From: Pseudomonadota bacterium
GTDB taxonomy: Bacteria > Pseudomonadota > Gammaproteobacteria > Steroidobacterales > Steroidobacteraceae
Direction of reading: 5' to 3'
DNA: 64,000 nt
Assembly (NCBI GenBank): GCA_023423935.1
Contig: JAFAEQ010000041.1
Coordinates: 1-64,000, forward strand
Shown: positions 1-8,590 of the stretch, piece after piece
Layout of the letters: each line of letters opens with the position of its first letter
How positions within the stretch are numbered: the first letter of the stretch is position 1
Program-made: the position numbers and the translations under genes
Notes under the pieces: model-generated
The model's input: the letters and a program-made list of their open reading frames with translations, nothing else
The model's database searches: none
What the model was told of the DNA's origin: nothing

Positions 1-106
1 GCCGCAAAGACCGCATAAAAAATGAGCGACTCGGTGGAGGTCGAGTGTGACGGTGCCACTCCCGGCACTCTTGGGCTTCCAGTTCTTTTTTGCGGTCTTT
101 GCGGCC
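1..106. repeat. 9-bp-period inverted repeat pair (CCGCAAAGA type)
   Basis: Left arm at about 1-21 and right arm at about 86-106 are inverted copies built on the 9-mer CCGCAAAGA followed by an A run. The right arm ends three bases before the greB stop codon. The same arms recur at 38764-38961 and 42552-42729, with one solo arm at 9080-9097. The 64-base loop shows nothing else. The left arm may continue beyond the window edge. Confidence 0.8.
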
Positions 107-108
107 CG

Positions 109-609
109 TCAGATCTCGTATCTGATCTTCACGATCACATACGTTTTCACGCCTCCTGGGACTTCGACGCGGACTTCGTCGTCGAGACTCTTGCGAAAGA
201 GAGCTTTGCCGAGCGGTGAGTCCATGCTCACGTACCGCTTTGCGACATCGAACTCGTCCGGGCCGACGATCCGGTACTCGACTTCGTTGCCGTCGTCGTC
301 TTCCAGGGTGACCCATGCGCCGAAGAAGACCTTGTTGCGATCGCTCGGCGGTTGGTCGACGACGGTCATGCCGTCGAGTCGTTGTCGCAGGAAGCGGACA
401 CGGCGGTCGATCTCGCGCAGTTGGCGTTTGCCGTAGATGTACTCGGCGTTCTCGGAACGATCCCCTTGAGCGGCTGCTTCGGAGACGGCCTGCGTGACCT
501 GGGGGCGCAGCACGCGCCACAAATGATCGAGCTCGTCCTTCAGGCGCTGTGCGCCTTCGGGCGTAATGAACTTGGAGCCGCGCGGGCTGGGCGGGCGGTA
601 TCGACTCAT
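109..609 (-). CDS. greB: Transcription elongation factor GreB
   Basis: GreB rescues backtracked RNA polymerase by entering the secondary channel and stimulating transcript cleavage. The protein (166 aa) has the N-terminal coiled-coil domain, including the family-typical segment GDRSENAEYIYGKRQLREID with acidic tip residues, followed by the C-terminal FKBP-like domain (VTLEDDDGNEVEYRIVG; the end shows SPLGKALF). GreB is distinguished from GreA by the YGK/RRVRFL region and the basic N-terminus (MSRYRPPSPRG). The open frame extends 16 codons further upstream, but ATG at 609 matches the conserved GreB start. The gene is divergent from the small gene at 722. A 9-bp-period repeat arm sits directly behind its stop codon. 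Confidence 0.93.
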   Translation of the reverse strand: MSRYRPPSPRGSKFITPEGAQRLKDELDHLWRVLRPQVTQAVSEAAAQGDRSENAEYIYGKRQLREIDRRVRFLRQRLDGMTVVDQPPSDRNKVFFGAWVTLEDDDGNEVEYRIVGPDEFDVAKRYVSMDSPLGKALFRKSLDDEVRVEVPGGVKTYVIVKIRYEI

Positions 610-721
610 GTGATCTCGTTTGCTAATTCGCTCTAAGGCGACGCCTGATATTGTCAAGGCGCCGGCAAAGTGTGCATTTGTTCACGGTACGTATAGGTGC
701 CCGTCTCTACGCTGAGCACCC

Positions 722-916
722 ATGACGATCAAGTACTACACGCACTTCCTCCTCCAGGAGAGCAAGCCAAAGGGTCTCAGTGAGTTCCGCGGCGTGGTCG
801 AAGTCAGCAAGACCATGCGCCGGGGCGATCTGAAGGAAGCAGCCGCTGTCCTCGCGCGCAATTTCGAATGCGAGTCGCGGGACATCAAAGTACTGCAGTG
901 GTCGCGTCTGCATTGA
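722..916 (+). CDS. Small conserved-looking protein of unknown function (64 aa)
   Basis: This is a 64-residue soluble protein beginning MTIKYYTHFLLQESKP. It has no signal peptide, membrane segment or cofactor motif I recognise. It is probably real: it sits alone in the greB-pepO gap, its codon use resembles neighbouring genes, and a clear intrinsic terminator follows at 1012-1038. No strong Shine-Dalgarno sequence is visible before the ATG. The composition suggests a small mixed alpha/beta fold. Function unknown. Confidence 0.6.
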   Translation: MTIKYYTHFLLQESKPKGLSEFRGVVEVSKTMRRGDLKEAAAVLARNFECESRDIKVLQWSRLH

Positions 917-1011
917 TGCTACAGAGTTTCTGCGAGTGGTCAGTGTGATTCTTGTGAGTTTCCTGCGAATCCCCTAGCGGCCTCTTCCCTTCAGAAGGCC
1001 CGCTTCTCAAA

Positions 1012-1038
1012 CCCCGAGCACAACTCGGGGTTTTTTTT
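1012..1038 (+). terminator. Rho-independent terminator
   Basis: A 7-bp GC-rich stem, CCCCGAG (1012-1018) with CTCGGGG (1024-1030), a 5-base loop CACAA, then eight consecutive T (1031-1038). It most likely ends the transcript of the small gene at 722-916. Confidence 0.9.
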
Positions 1039-1065
1039 GGCCCAAACGTTTGCTCCTCGGGCATG

Positions 1066-1116
1066 CCATTTCCGGATTCCAGATTCCTCACTTCGTCTTC
1101 GAATTCCTGATTCCTG
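1066..1116. repeat. Short heptad repeat arm (GATTCCN type)
   Basis: Units ATTCCGG, ATTCCAG, ATTCCTC and, after a break, ATTCCTG twice follow a 7-bp period. On the other strand the unit reads GGAATCN, close to the ATGAGGA/ATTAGGA units at 10891-10911. No inverted partner is visible, so this looks like a solo or decayed arm. The rest of the 917-1227 gap holds the terminator and the short leader of the next gene. Confidence 0.55.
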
Positions 1117-1227
1117 CATACATTTTCCAAGCCGCCTCTTGCGCCACTCCGCTCATCGCGTCGGCCGTTGCATCTGCGAATCGGTAGGTCGTAGCCTCGC
1201 GGCCGGGTTTCAACTCCGGAGTGTTCG

Positions 1228-3291
1228 ATGCGACGTAGGCTCGTTTCCAGTGTGATGTGTGCGGCGGCGTGTTTCTCGCTGGGCTGTTCCGAGCAGCCCG
1301 CGGTGCCGCCGCAGAGTTCTGCCGCGACGCCTGCGCTCGGCTCGGGCATTCTGAAGCAGAACTTCGACGCGAATGTGCGTCCTCAGGACGATTTCTATCG
1401 TCACGTAAACGGCACGTGGCTCGAGACTACGGACATTCCCGCTGATCGTTCCAACTACGGCGCATTCACCTTGCTGGCCGATGGCGCGGAGCGGCATCTG
1501 CGCGCAATTCTCGAAGAGGCGGCATCCGCGAATGCCTCGCAGGGATCCGATCAGCAGCAGGTGGGGGATTTGTATGCAAGCTTCATGGATGAGGCAGGTA
1601 TCGAGGCGAAAGGGCTGGAGCCGCTCAAGCAGGAGCTTGCGCTGATCGACGCCATCGGCACGCGTGCCGATCTCGCACGCTACATCGGTCACACACAGCG
1701 GCTCGGCATCGCTCAGCCGTTCGCGTTCTACGTCGCGATCGATCGCAAGAATTCGACGCAGTACCTGAGTGTGATCTACCAGAGCGGCCTCGCGCTGCCG
1801 GACCGCGACTACTACCTTGCTGACGATGCGCGTCTGAAGAGCGTGCGCGATCAGTACCGCACCTATATCCGCGCTCTGTTGAACACGGCCGGTATCGCAA
1901 GGGCCGATGTCGCCGCCGATCAGATCGTGAGTCTCGAAACGCGGATGGCGAAGGCTCACTGGGCGCGCGTGCAGAACCGAGACGCGGAAAAGACGTACAA
2001 CCGCCAGACGTTCGATGCGCTGGTGAAGTTCATGCCTGCGTTCGATTGGAAAGCGTTTCTCCAAGGTGCGGAGATTCCCGCGGAGAAAGTCGCGGCAGTG
2101 AATGTCACGCAGCCCGACTACTTCCAGCGGTTGAACGAGCTCGTGAAAGAAGTGCCCATCGAGCAATGGCGCACGTACTTCCGGTTCAAGCTGCTCAATG
2201 CGTATGCGCCGGATCTGCCGCAGAAGTTCGCGACGCTGCATTTCGAATTCCACGAGCGCACCGTCTCCGGGATTCAGGAGATGCGTCCGCGCTGGAAGCG
2301 GGGCGTCGATACGGTCGAGCAGAACCTCGGCGAGCTGGCGGGCAAGCTGTACGTCGAACGCCATTTCAGTCCGCAGGCTCGCGAGCGTGTGCAGGCGCTC
2401 GTCGAGAATCTCAAGGTCGCCTACTCGCAGGGCATCGACGATCTCGAATGGATGACGCCTGCGACCAAGGAGCGCGCGCACGCAAAGCTCGCCGAGTTCA
2501 CGACCAAGATCGGCTATCCGAGCAAATGGAAAGACTGGTCGGGCCTGACGATTCGTCGCGACGATCTGATCGGCAACGAGATCCGCATCGCATCACTCAC
2601 TTTCCAGCGCGGCATCGACAAGCTCGGGCAGCCGGTCGATCGCACCGAATGGTTCATGACGCCGCAGACCGTGAACGCGTACTACAGCTCGCCTTCAAAC
2701 GAGATCGTGTTTCCGGCAGCGATCCTGCAGCCGCCATTCTTCGATGTGAACGTGGACGACGCGGTCAACTACGGCGGTATCGGTTCGGTCATCGGACATG
2801 AAATCAGTCATGGCTTCGACGATCAGGGCCGGCGCTCTGACGGCAAGGGCAATCTGTCGGACTGGTGGGAGCCGATCGATAATCAACGCTTCCTGGAGCG
2901 TGCGAAGGCGCTTGGTGCTCAGTACAGCGCTCTCAGCCCGATGGAGGGCCTGAAGCTCAATGGCGATCTGACCATGGGCGAGAACATCGCGGACGTGTCG
3001 GGCGTGGCGATGGCCTATCGTGCCTACCAGCTCTCGCTCGGGGGCAAGCCCGCGCCGGTGATCGATGGGTCGACCGGCGACCAGCGTTTCTTCATCGGCT
3101 GGGCTCAGGTGTGGGCACGCAAATACCGCGACGACGAGCTTCGCAAGCGGCTGCTCACCGATTCGCACTCGCCCAGCGAGTACCGCGTCAATAACGTACT
3201 GAGCAACATCGATGCGTTCTACGCGGCCTTCGACGTGAAGCCCGGTGACCGCCTGTATCGTGATCCGGCGACCCGCGTGAAGATCTGGTGA
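1228..3291 (+). CDS. pepO: M13 family (neprilysin/PepO-like) zinc metallopeptidase, lipoprotein
   Basis: Predicted periplasmic or membrane-tethered oligopeptidase of family M13, 687 aa, the usual family length. The N-terminus is a lipoprotein signal peptide (MRRRLVSSVMCAAACFSLGC) with the lipidated Cys at residue 20. The N-terminal M13 region starts near residue 45 (RPQDDFYRHVNGTWL). The peptidase domain has the zinc motif HEISH at 524-528 followed by GFDDQG, and the third ligand in ENIAD at 585-589. The C-terminus (ATRVKIW) is the normal M13 ending. A GGAG motif precedes ATG 1228. The gene stands alone and is followed by a hairpin-rich stretch. The symbol is a family-level guess. Confidence 0.92.
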   Translation: MRRRLVSSVMCAAACFSLGCSEQPAVPPQSSAATPALGSGILKQNFDANVRPQDDFYRHVNGTWLETTDIPADRSNYGAFTLLADGAERHLRAILEEAASANASQGSDQQQVGDLYASFMDEAGIEAKGLEPLKQELALIDAIGTRADLARYIGHTQRLGIAQPFAFYVAIDRKNSTQYLSVIYQSGLALPDRDYYLADDARLKSVRDQYRTYIRALLNTAGIARADVAADQIVSLETRMAKAHWARVQNRDAEKTYNRQTFDALVKFMPAFDWKAFLQGAEIPAEKVAAVNVTQPDYFQRLNELVKEVPIEQWRTYFRFKLLNAYAPDLPQKFATLHFEFHERTVSGIQEMRPRWKRGVDTVEQNLGELAGKLYVERHFSPQARERVQALVENLKVAYSQGIDDLEWMTPATKERAHAKLAEFTTKIGYPSKWKDWSGLTIRRDDLIGNEIRIASLTFQRGIDKLGQPVDRTEWFMTPQTVNAYYSSPSNEIVFPAAILQPPFFDVNVDDAVNYGGIGSVIGHEISHGFDDQGRRSDGKGNLSDWWEPIDNQRFLERAKALGAQYSALSPMEGLKLNGDLTMGENIADVSGVAMAYRAYQLSLGGKPAPVIDGSTGDQRFFIGWAQVWARKYRDDELRKRLLTDSHSPSEYRVNNVLSNIDAFYAAFDVKPGDRLYRDPATRVKIW

Positions 3292-3322
3292 GGAGCGACG
3301 AAGAGTCTCGAGGGAAATTGCA

Positions 3323-3448
3323 CGGTCGGTGCGGCTGAAACCTGTTCAGCCGAATCGGCTGGCGGACCGTAACAGTTGCAGCGGTTCACGGACGAGGCGA
3401 GGTCATTTCTCGTCCTGAGAGGAGGGCAACCCGCGTTGCCCTTCTCTC
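3323..3448. other. Cluster of three perfect or near-perfect hairpins between pepO and lemA
   Basis: Hairpins: CGGCTGAA (3332-3339) with TTCAGCCG (3345-3352), which an outer CGGTC/GACCG pair can enclose; GGACGAG (3390-3396) with CTCGTCC (3409-3415); and a 14-bp stem with one G-T pair, 3417-3430 with 3435-3448, around a CCGC loop. None is followed by a T run, so these are not ordinary intrinsic terminators. The remaining 3292-3649 gap has no ORF I would defend. Confidence 0.6.
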
Positions 3449-3649
3449 GCTCCGCCTGATCTAAGCCCAGCGATCCATAAGCGCATCCCTATGCCGGCCG
3501 ATGGCGAGGGTCTTCTTTCAGTGACCTCGGGTGACTAGACTTCCGCGCTTGGCGCGTGGGAACTTTTTCGACGCCTGTGGCTTCAGCCTCAAGCTTCGTA
3601 CCCCGTGCTGCTTCACTTGGTTTCGAGACCCACCAGTAAGGATGCAACC

Positions 3650-4291
3650 ATGCCAGCCTTGCGTATCGCCCTCATCCTCATGCTCGCCTCGTTCTTCACG
3701 GGCTGCGGATACAACACGCTTCAGACCCAGGACGAGCAGGTGAAATCCGCCTGGTCGGAAGTGCTGAATCAATATCAGCGTCGCGCCGACCTCGTGCCGA
3801 ATCTGGTCAACACGGTGAAAGGTGCGGTGCAGTCGGAGAAGGACATTCTCGACAGTGTCGTGAATGCGCGTGCCAAAGCGACTTCGATTCAGGCGACACC
3901 GGAGTTGATCAACGATCCTGCGGCGTTTCAGAAATGGCAGGCGGCGCAGGGAGAACTGAGCTCCGCGCTGTCGCGGCTGATGGTCGTGGTCGAGCGGTAT
4001 CCGGACTTGAAATCGATTTCCGGTTTCGACGATTTGCGTGCACAGCTGGAAGGTACCGAGAATCGGATTGCCGTCGCCCGCAAGCGCTACATTGACGCCG
4101 TGCAGGCGTACAACGTCACGGTGCGCTCATTCCCGACGAATCTGACTGCGAAAATGTTCGGTCATCCGATTCGCCCGAATTTCACGGTGGAGAACGAAGC
4201 ACAGATTTCCCGTCCGCCCTCGGTCGATTTCGGGACGCAGACGCCACCTGCCAATCAGCCGACGCAAGTCGAGCCCGGTAACGCTACGTAG
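3650..4291 (+). CDS. lemA: LemA family protein, lipoprotein
   Basis: LemA proteins are envelope proteins with a long helical-bundle domain. Their exact role is unsettled, and they are often encoded beside TPM-domain proteins, as here. The start MPALRIALILMLASFFTGC gives a lipoprotein signal with Cys at residue 19. An AAGGA motif lies 8 bases before ATG 3650, which favours this start over upstream in-frame codons. The LemA signature follows: NQYQRRADLVPNLVNTVKG, then the long helix containing ARAKAT, and AVQAYNVTVRSFPTNLTAKMFG near the C-terminus. First gene of a three-gene operon with 4296 and 5217. Confidence 0.92.
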   Translation: MPALRIALILMLASFFTGCGYNTLQTQDEQVKSAWSEVLNQYQRRADLVPNLVNTVKGAVQSEKDILDSVVNARAKATSIQATPELINDPAAFQKWQAAQGELSSALSRLMVVVERYPDLKSISGFDDLRAQLEGTENRIAVARKRYIDAVQAYNVTVRSFPTNLTAKMFGHPIRPNFTVENEAQISRPPSVDFGTQTPPANQPTQVEPGNAT

Positions 4292-4295
4292 CTTC

Positions 4296-5213
4296 GTGAA
4301 TCGCCCGTCTCATCCGCTCGCCGTCGGTCGGCATCCGCACGCATCGTGGGTGTGGCTGTGCGCTGCGGCGCTGTTGCTGCTTGCGCTCGTCGCGCGAGCG
4401 CAGGTGCCCGTGCCGCCACTCACGGCGCCCGTCATTGATCAGACCGGCACGCTTTCGCAGGAGCAGATCGCCTCCATCGAGCACACGCTGCGGGCGTTCA
4501 ATGAACGCAAAGGCAGCCAGATCTCCGTTCTGATCGTGCCGACGACTGAGCCGGAGTCCATCGAGCAATATTCGATTCGAGTGGCGGATGCCTGGAAGTT
4601 GGGTCGCCAGGGAGTGGATGACGGAGTGTTGCTGCTTGTCGCCAAGGACGATCGCACCGTGCGTATCGAAGTCGGCTATGGACTGGAAGGTGCGCTGCCC
4701 GATGTGATCGCCAATCGCATCGTGTCGCAGGTGATCGTGCCGCGGTTTCGTCAGGGCGATTTTGCAGGCGGTATCGTCGAAGGCATCGATCGCATCATCG
4801 CCGTGATCGAAGGTGAGCCATTGCCCGAACCGGCACGCCGGGCGGAACGTTCGCCGGAAGGCATCGGCTCCGCATTGCCACTGCTGCTCATGCTCGTGTT
4901 CATCGGTGGCGGCATCCTGCGCAGGATGTTCGGCGCGTTTGGCGGTGCGACTGCCGTGGGCGGAATCGCAGGCATTCTCGCCTGGCTGCTCACGAGTGTG
5001 CTCGGCGTAGCGATCGGCGCGGCCTTCATCGCCTTCATTTTCACGCTGCTCGGTGGCGGCGGCTTTGGTGGCGGCGGCTGGACCAGCGGTCGACACGGCC
5101 GCGGCGGTTATTGGGGAGGCGGTGGATTTGGCGGCGGAGGCTTCGGAGGCGGAGGCGGCTGGAGCGGCGGCGGCGGGGGATTCGGAGGAGGCGGCGCATC
5201 GGGGCGCTGGTAA
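4296..5213 (+). CDS. TPM-domain (YgcG-type) membrane protein with glycine-rich tail
   Basis: 305 aa. An N-terminal signal segment (WLCAAALLLLALVARAQ) precedes a TPM domain (about residues 45-170; V.DQTGTLSQEQ, ISVLIVPTTEPESIEQYSIRVADAWKLG, VGYGLEGALPD). Two hydrophobic segments follow (about 190-250), then a C-terminal tail almost entirely Gly with interspersed Phe, Trp and Ser. The same architecture is found in YgcG-like proteins encoded with LemA. TPM domains are linked to photosystem repair in plants and are of uncertain role in bacteria. The gene starts four bases after lemA stops and is followed three bases later by a second TPM gene. Confidence 0.88.
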   Translation: MNRPSHPLAVGRHPHASWVWLCAAALLLLALVARAQVPVPPLTAPVIDQTGTLSQEQIASIEHTLRAFNERKGSQISVLIVPTTEPESIEQYSIRVADAWKLGRQGVDDGVLLLVAKDDRTVRIEVGYGLEGALPDVIANRIVSQVIVPRFRQGDFAGGIVEGIDRIIAVIEGEPLPEPARRAERSPEGIGSALPLLLMLVFIGGGILRRMFGAFGGATAVGGIAGILAWLLTSVLGVAIGAAFIAFIFTLLGGGGFGGGGWTSGRHGRGGYWGGGGFGGGGFGGGGGWSGGGGGFGGGGASGRW

Positions 5214-5216
5214 AGG

Positions 5217-5708
5217 ATGAGTCTGTCACGTACCTGGCGACACTTGGTGGCGACGCGATGGAGCTTGCGTCACACGTTCAATGAACAGGTGCGCGCCTCG
5301 ATCGAGGAGGCGGTCCGCATGAGCGAGCAATCGCACGGCGGAGAGATTCGTGTCGCGATCGAGAACGAGCTGGAGCTTCCGGCGTTGTGGCGCGGCGTGA
5401 CATCGCGCGATCGTGCGCTCGAGGCCTTCGCGCAGCTGCGCGTCTGGGATACGGAGCTCAACAATGGCGTGCTCATCTACGTGCTGTGGGCCGATCACTG
5501 CGTGGAGATCGTCGCGGATAGAGCCTTCAAGACGCGTGTAGCGGATCAGGAATGGCGCGAGGTCTGTGCTCGGATGGAACGCTCATTCGCAGTACATCAA
5601 CCGGGGCCGGCAATCGTGGAAGGGATCAGGGCAGTGGGCGAATTGATCGCGCGGCATTTTCCGCACTCGGATCGAAACGAACTGTCCGATCGGCCAGTGT
5701 TCTTGTAG
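5217..5708 (+). CDS. Second TPM-domain protein, soluble
   Basis: 163 aa, without a signal peptide. It carries a TPM-like domain (HGGEIRVAIENELELPALWRG, DTELNNGVLIYVLWADHCVEIVADRAF). AAGG lies just before ATG 5217. Third gene of the lemA operon. The stop codon TAG is immediately followed by the left terminal repeat of a MITE-like element (5709-5814), so the native C-terminus may have been altered by that insertion. Confidence 0.85.
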   Translation: MSLSRTWRHLVATRWSLRHTFNEQVRASIEEAVRMSEQSHGGEIRVAIENELELPALWRGVTSRDRALEAFAQLRVWDTELNNGVLIYVLWADHCVEIVADRAFKTRVADQEWREVCARMERSFAVHQPGPAIVEGIRAVGELIARHFPHSDRNELSDRPVFL

Positions 5709-5814
5709 GGAATCTCTGATCTGTTCGCCATTCGCAACCGTAGTTGCTTCGCCCACCGAAGCGTTTCAACCGTTGCAGACTTGCGAAGGTCGGGGAGGTC
5801 CAATCAGAAGTTCC
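5709..5814 (-). mobile_element. MITE-like element, copy 1 (106 bp)
   Basis: The ends read GGGAATCTCTGAT at the left and ATCAGAAGTTCC at the right, an imperfect terminal inverted repeat. The interior is the reverse complement of the element at 41527-41636: both contain GACCTTCGCAAGTCTGCAAC and GCTTCGGTGGGCGAAGCAAC in one orientation or the other. It can fold into a long hairpin centred on CGAAGC/GCTTCG. It encodes no protein. The flanks no longer show a clean target duplication, so this copy looks older than copy 2. Confidence 0.8.
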
Positions 5815-5913
5815 GCAGGTCTGTGCTCACGCGAACTGTTGGGGATGAGCGACAGACAAGCCTGTGGCGGAATGTAGGTCGCCTCGGTGGCATCGATTGG
5901 TAATAATGCAACG

Positions 5914-7314
5914 ATGAACTCTCCGATTCTCATGACCGCACGCTCGTTGCGGTATGCGTCCGTGCTGTCGGTGGCTTTACTGGCAGGCTGTCAATCGCTC
6001 ATGCATCAGCCCGAGCCGGAGCCCGCACCGGTCGCTGAGCCTCCCGCTCCGGTGTATGTCGAACCGCTCGCGACACATCGCTTCGAATTGCAGCCCGGCC
6101 AGGATGTGATTGGCGAACTGCAGATCACGAAGGTCTCAGGCGAAGACACGTTCTCGGATATCGCGCGTCGCTTCAATGTCGGCTACGAAGAAATGGTTCG
6201 CGCGAACCCGGGTGTCGATCCGTGGGTGCCCGGTGTCGGGCGTGAGGTCGTGGTCCCGACTCAATTCGTGATGCCCTCTGCGCCCCGCGAAGGGCTGGTG
6301 ATCAATCTCGCGCAGCTGCGCGTGTACTACTTCCCGCCCGCAAAGGAAGGCGAGGCACAGACTGTGATTACCCATCCCATCGGCATTGGCAAGGTGGGCT
6401 GGAATACGCCGGTGGGCACGACCAAAGTCACCGGCAAGATGAAGAACCCGACCTGGTTTCCGCCGGCCTCAGTGCGCAAGGAACATCGCGAAGCCGGAGA
6501 CCCGCTGCCATCCAAAGTGCCGCCGGGCCCTGACAACCCGCTCGGAGCGCACTTGATGACGCTTGGCTGGCCGAGCTATCTCATCCACGGCACCAACAAA
6601 CCCTATGGTGTCGGCATGCGCTCGAGCCATGGCTGCCTGCGCTTTTATCCCGAAGATATCGAGCAGCTCTATGGCGCGATTCCGGTCGGCACCAAGGTCA
6701 CCGTTGTGGATCAACCCTTCGTGTTCGGCTGGCGCGACGGGTCACTGTACGTGCAGGCGTTCCCCATCGCGGAGGACGACGAGCGCGAACATCCCGCAGG
6801 TGCCGAAGCGCTGCTGAATGCCGCCATCTCCGATGAGATGTGGCAGACGATCCGCGAGCACAACGTTGCCGTCGATCTCGAACTCGTGAACAAAGTGGCG
6901 ACCGACTCGCGCGGCATCGCGGTGCCGGTCACGTATGCGCCTCCCGTTGTCGAGTCGCATGCGAAGAATCGCAAGAAGGCTCCGCCCGTACAGACCCGGC
7001 CCACGTTTACGATGGAGCAGTACCTGCTCGCCGCGCGCCACGTGGAGAACAAGTTGCCCGAGGGTGCTAACTGGAACGGTAAGGACGAACTCCTCGTCTC
7101 GAACGAAGAGTTCGAGGCGGCGCGTAACGGCGTGATTCTTCCCAAGCAGCCGGCCAAGAAGGGCAAGTCCGCTGCGAAGCCCGCCGCAAAACCTGCTGCA
7201 GCCAAGCCGCAGTCCGCAGGCGAAGCCAGACCGGCCGCGTCCGCAAAACCCGCTGCGCAGCCCGCCGCGACAGCTCAGGTCGAAAAGCCGGCAGCCAAGA
7301 AAACCGCAGAGTAG
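5914..7314 (+). CDS. L,D-transpeptidase (YkuD) lipoprotein with LysM domain
   Basis: Periplasmic enzyme of the YkuD fold, expected to form L,D cross-links or attach proteins to peptidoglycan. An N-terminal lipoprotein signal ends in LLAGC. A LysM motif follows (KVSGEDTFSDIARRFNVGYEEMVRANPGVDPW), then the YkuD domain with HGTNKPYGVGMRSSHGCLR; the catalytic Cys is residue 241 from ATG 5914. The C-terminal 60 residues are a Lys/Ala/Pro-rich tail (repeats of KPAA), a likely disordered wall- or DNA-binding tail. Start choice is uncertain: a codon nine residues upstream and one six residues downstream are possible, and no clear ribosome site is seen. Confidence 0.9.
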   Translation: MNSPILMTARSLRYASVLSVALLAGCQSLMHQPEPEPAPVAEPPAPVYVEPLATHRFELQPGQDVIGELQITKVSGEDTFSDIARRFNVGYEEMVRANPGVDPWVPGVGREVVVPTQFVMPSAPREGLVINLAQLRVYYFPPAKEGEAQTVITHPIGIGKVGWNTPVGTTKVTGKMKNPTWFPPASVRKEHREAGDPLPSKVPPGPDNPLGAHLMTLGWPSYLIHGTNKPYGVGMRSSHGCLRFYPEDIEQLYGAIPVGTKVTVVDQPFVFGWRDGSLYVQAFPIAEDDEREHPAGAEALLNAAISDEMWQTIREHNVAVDLELVNKVATDSRGIAVPVTYAPPVVESHAKNRKKAPPVQTRPTFTMEQYLLAARHVENKLPEGANWNGKDELLVSNEEFEAARNGVILPKQPAKKGKSAAKPAAKPAAAKPQSAGEARPAASAKPAAQPAATAQVEKPAAKKTAE

Positions 7315-7539
7315 GGAATCGCAAGGAAGGGACGCGGGCGGACTCGCTCCGAAGCTCGCAGTCCCGGAACTTTCCTCGCAAGCGCAGGTTAGAGATGCGC
7401 TCATCGCGTGAGGCTTTTCAGTCGCACTGGCTCGATCGGTCGCGCATCTGCTTCCCGATCGAGTTCCACACATCGACGGCGGCGCCGCGCGAGCGAATAA
7501 TCGTCGCCAGTGTCACCCGCATTCCTTCGGAGCTTCCCC

Positions 7540-8382
7540 ATGCGTCTGGGCAATCAACGCGAAAGTCGCAACGTCGAGGATCGCCGCGGTATCCGCTATG
7601 GCCGCGCTGGCGGCATCGGTCTCGGCACGATCCTCCTCGCGTTGGTCGCGATGTACTTCGGACAGGACCCTTCGGTGGTTCTGCAAGGCGTGCAGAACCA
7701 GGGGCCGGGCGAGCCACAACAGGTTCCGTATCAGGAGTCAGGAGAAGAGGCAGAAGCCCGCGTGCTCGTCTCCAAGGTGTTGGCGGATACCGAAGACGCA
7801 TGGGGCGAGATCTTCGCGAAGGCGGGACGAACGTACGAACAGCCCAAGCTCGTGCTCTTTTCCGAAGGCGTGCAGACCGCGTGCGGATTTGCACCTTCGG
7901 CCGTCGGACCTTTCTACTGTCCCGCCGATCACAACGTTTACATCGATCTGTCCTTCTATCAGGACCTGCATGACCGTTTCGGCGCGCCCGGCGACTTCGC
8001 ACAGGCCTATGTGATCGCACACGAAGTCGGTCATCACGTGCAGACGCTGCTCGGAATCTCCGAACGAAACATGCAGGCGCGTCAACGAGTGAGCCAGGCA
8101 GAGGCAAACGCCCTGTCGGTGCGACAGGAACTTCAGGCCGACTGCTTTGCCGGCATCTGGGCACACAACGCGAACGAATCGCGTCAGCTGCTGGAAGCGG
8201 GCGACGTGGAAGAAGGATTGAACGCTGCCAGCGCCATCGGGGACGACCGCCTCACGCAAGGCCGCGCACCGCCCGACTCCTTCACGCATGGCACTTCCGA
8301 ACAGCGAGTGCGCTGGTTCAAGCGCGGCATCGACAGCGGCTCGCTCGATGCGTGCGATACGTTCGCCGCGACGAGGCTGTGA
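7540..8382 (+). CDS. ypfJ: Neutral zinc metallopeptidase, YpfJ family
   Basis: 280 aa. The N-terminal sequence MRLGNQRESRNVEDRRG is followed by one membrane segment (GGIGLGTILLALVAMYF) and a periplasmic zinc peptidase domain. The zinc site is HEVGHH at 161-166, with the later conserved ELQADCFAGIWA (third ligand region) and the family C-terminal HGTSEQRVRWFKRGIDSG. A GGAG motif precedes ATG 7540. It is convergent with ppnP, and the two are separated only by the CTAG-rich heptad array. The physiological substrate is unknown for the family. Confidence 0.9.
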   Translation: MRLGNQRESRNVEDRRGIRYGRAGGIGLGTILLALVAMYFGQDPSVVLQGVQNQGPGEPQQVPYQESGEEAEARVLVSKVLADTEDAWGEIFAKAGRTYEQPKLVLFSEGVQTACGFAPSAVGPFYCPADHNVYIDLSFYQDLHDRFGAPGDFAQAYVIAHEVGHHVQTLLGISERNMQARQRVSQAEANALSVRQELQADCFAGIWAHNANESRQLLEAGDVEEGLNAASAIGDDRLTQGRAPPDSFTHGTSEQRVRWFKRGIDSGSLDACDTFAATRL

Positions 8383-8388
8383 GCGGTG

Positions 8389-8590
8389 GCTAGCTAGTCG
8401 CTAGCCACCAGTCAGCTAGCCAACTAGTCGCTAGGGGCTAGCCACCCAGTCCGCTAGCCAACTAGTCGCTAGGTGCTAGCCAGAAAGGACCAGCGCGGCG
8501 AGGGATGCTCGCGGGTCTTTGTCTCTTGTCTGACTAGCGGACTAGCTGACTAGCGACTGGTCGGCTAGCTCACTAGCTGCGCTAGTGAGC
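8389..8590. repeat. CTAG-rich heptad array in inverted arrangement
   Basis: I count 17 CTAG tetranucleotides between 8390 and 8586. Left-arm units (about 8389-8482) are CTAGTCG, CTAGCCA and variants; right-arm units (about 8532-8590) are their inverted forms CTAGCGA and CTAGCTG. Spacing is 7 or 8 bp. The loop carries its own hairpin, AAAGGACC (8484-8491) with GGGTCTTT (8513-8520) and an inner CGAG/CTCG pair. The array fills the whole gap between convergent ypfJ and ppnP, and the ppnP stop codon (TAG, minus strand) lies inside the last CTAG. Confidence 0.88.

Noticed and set aside
8389..8590. CRISPR-like array
   Set aside because: Units are 7-8 bp without spacers of constant length, arms are inverted, and no cas gene is present.
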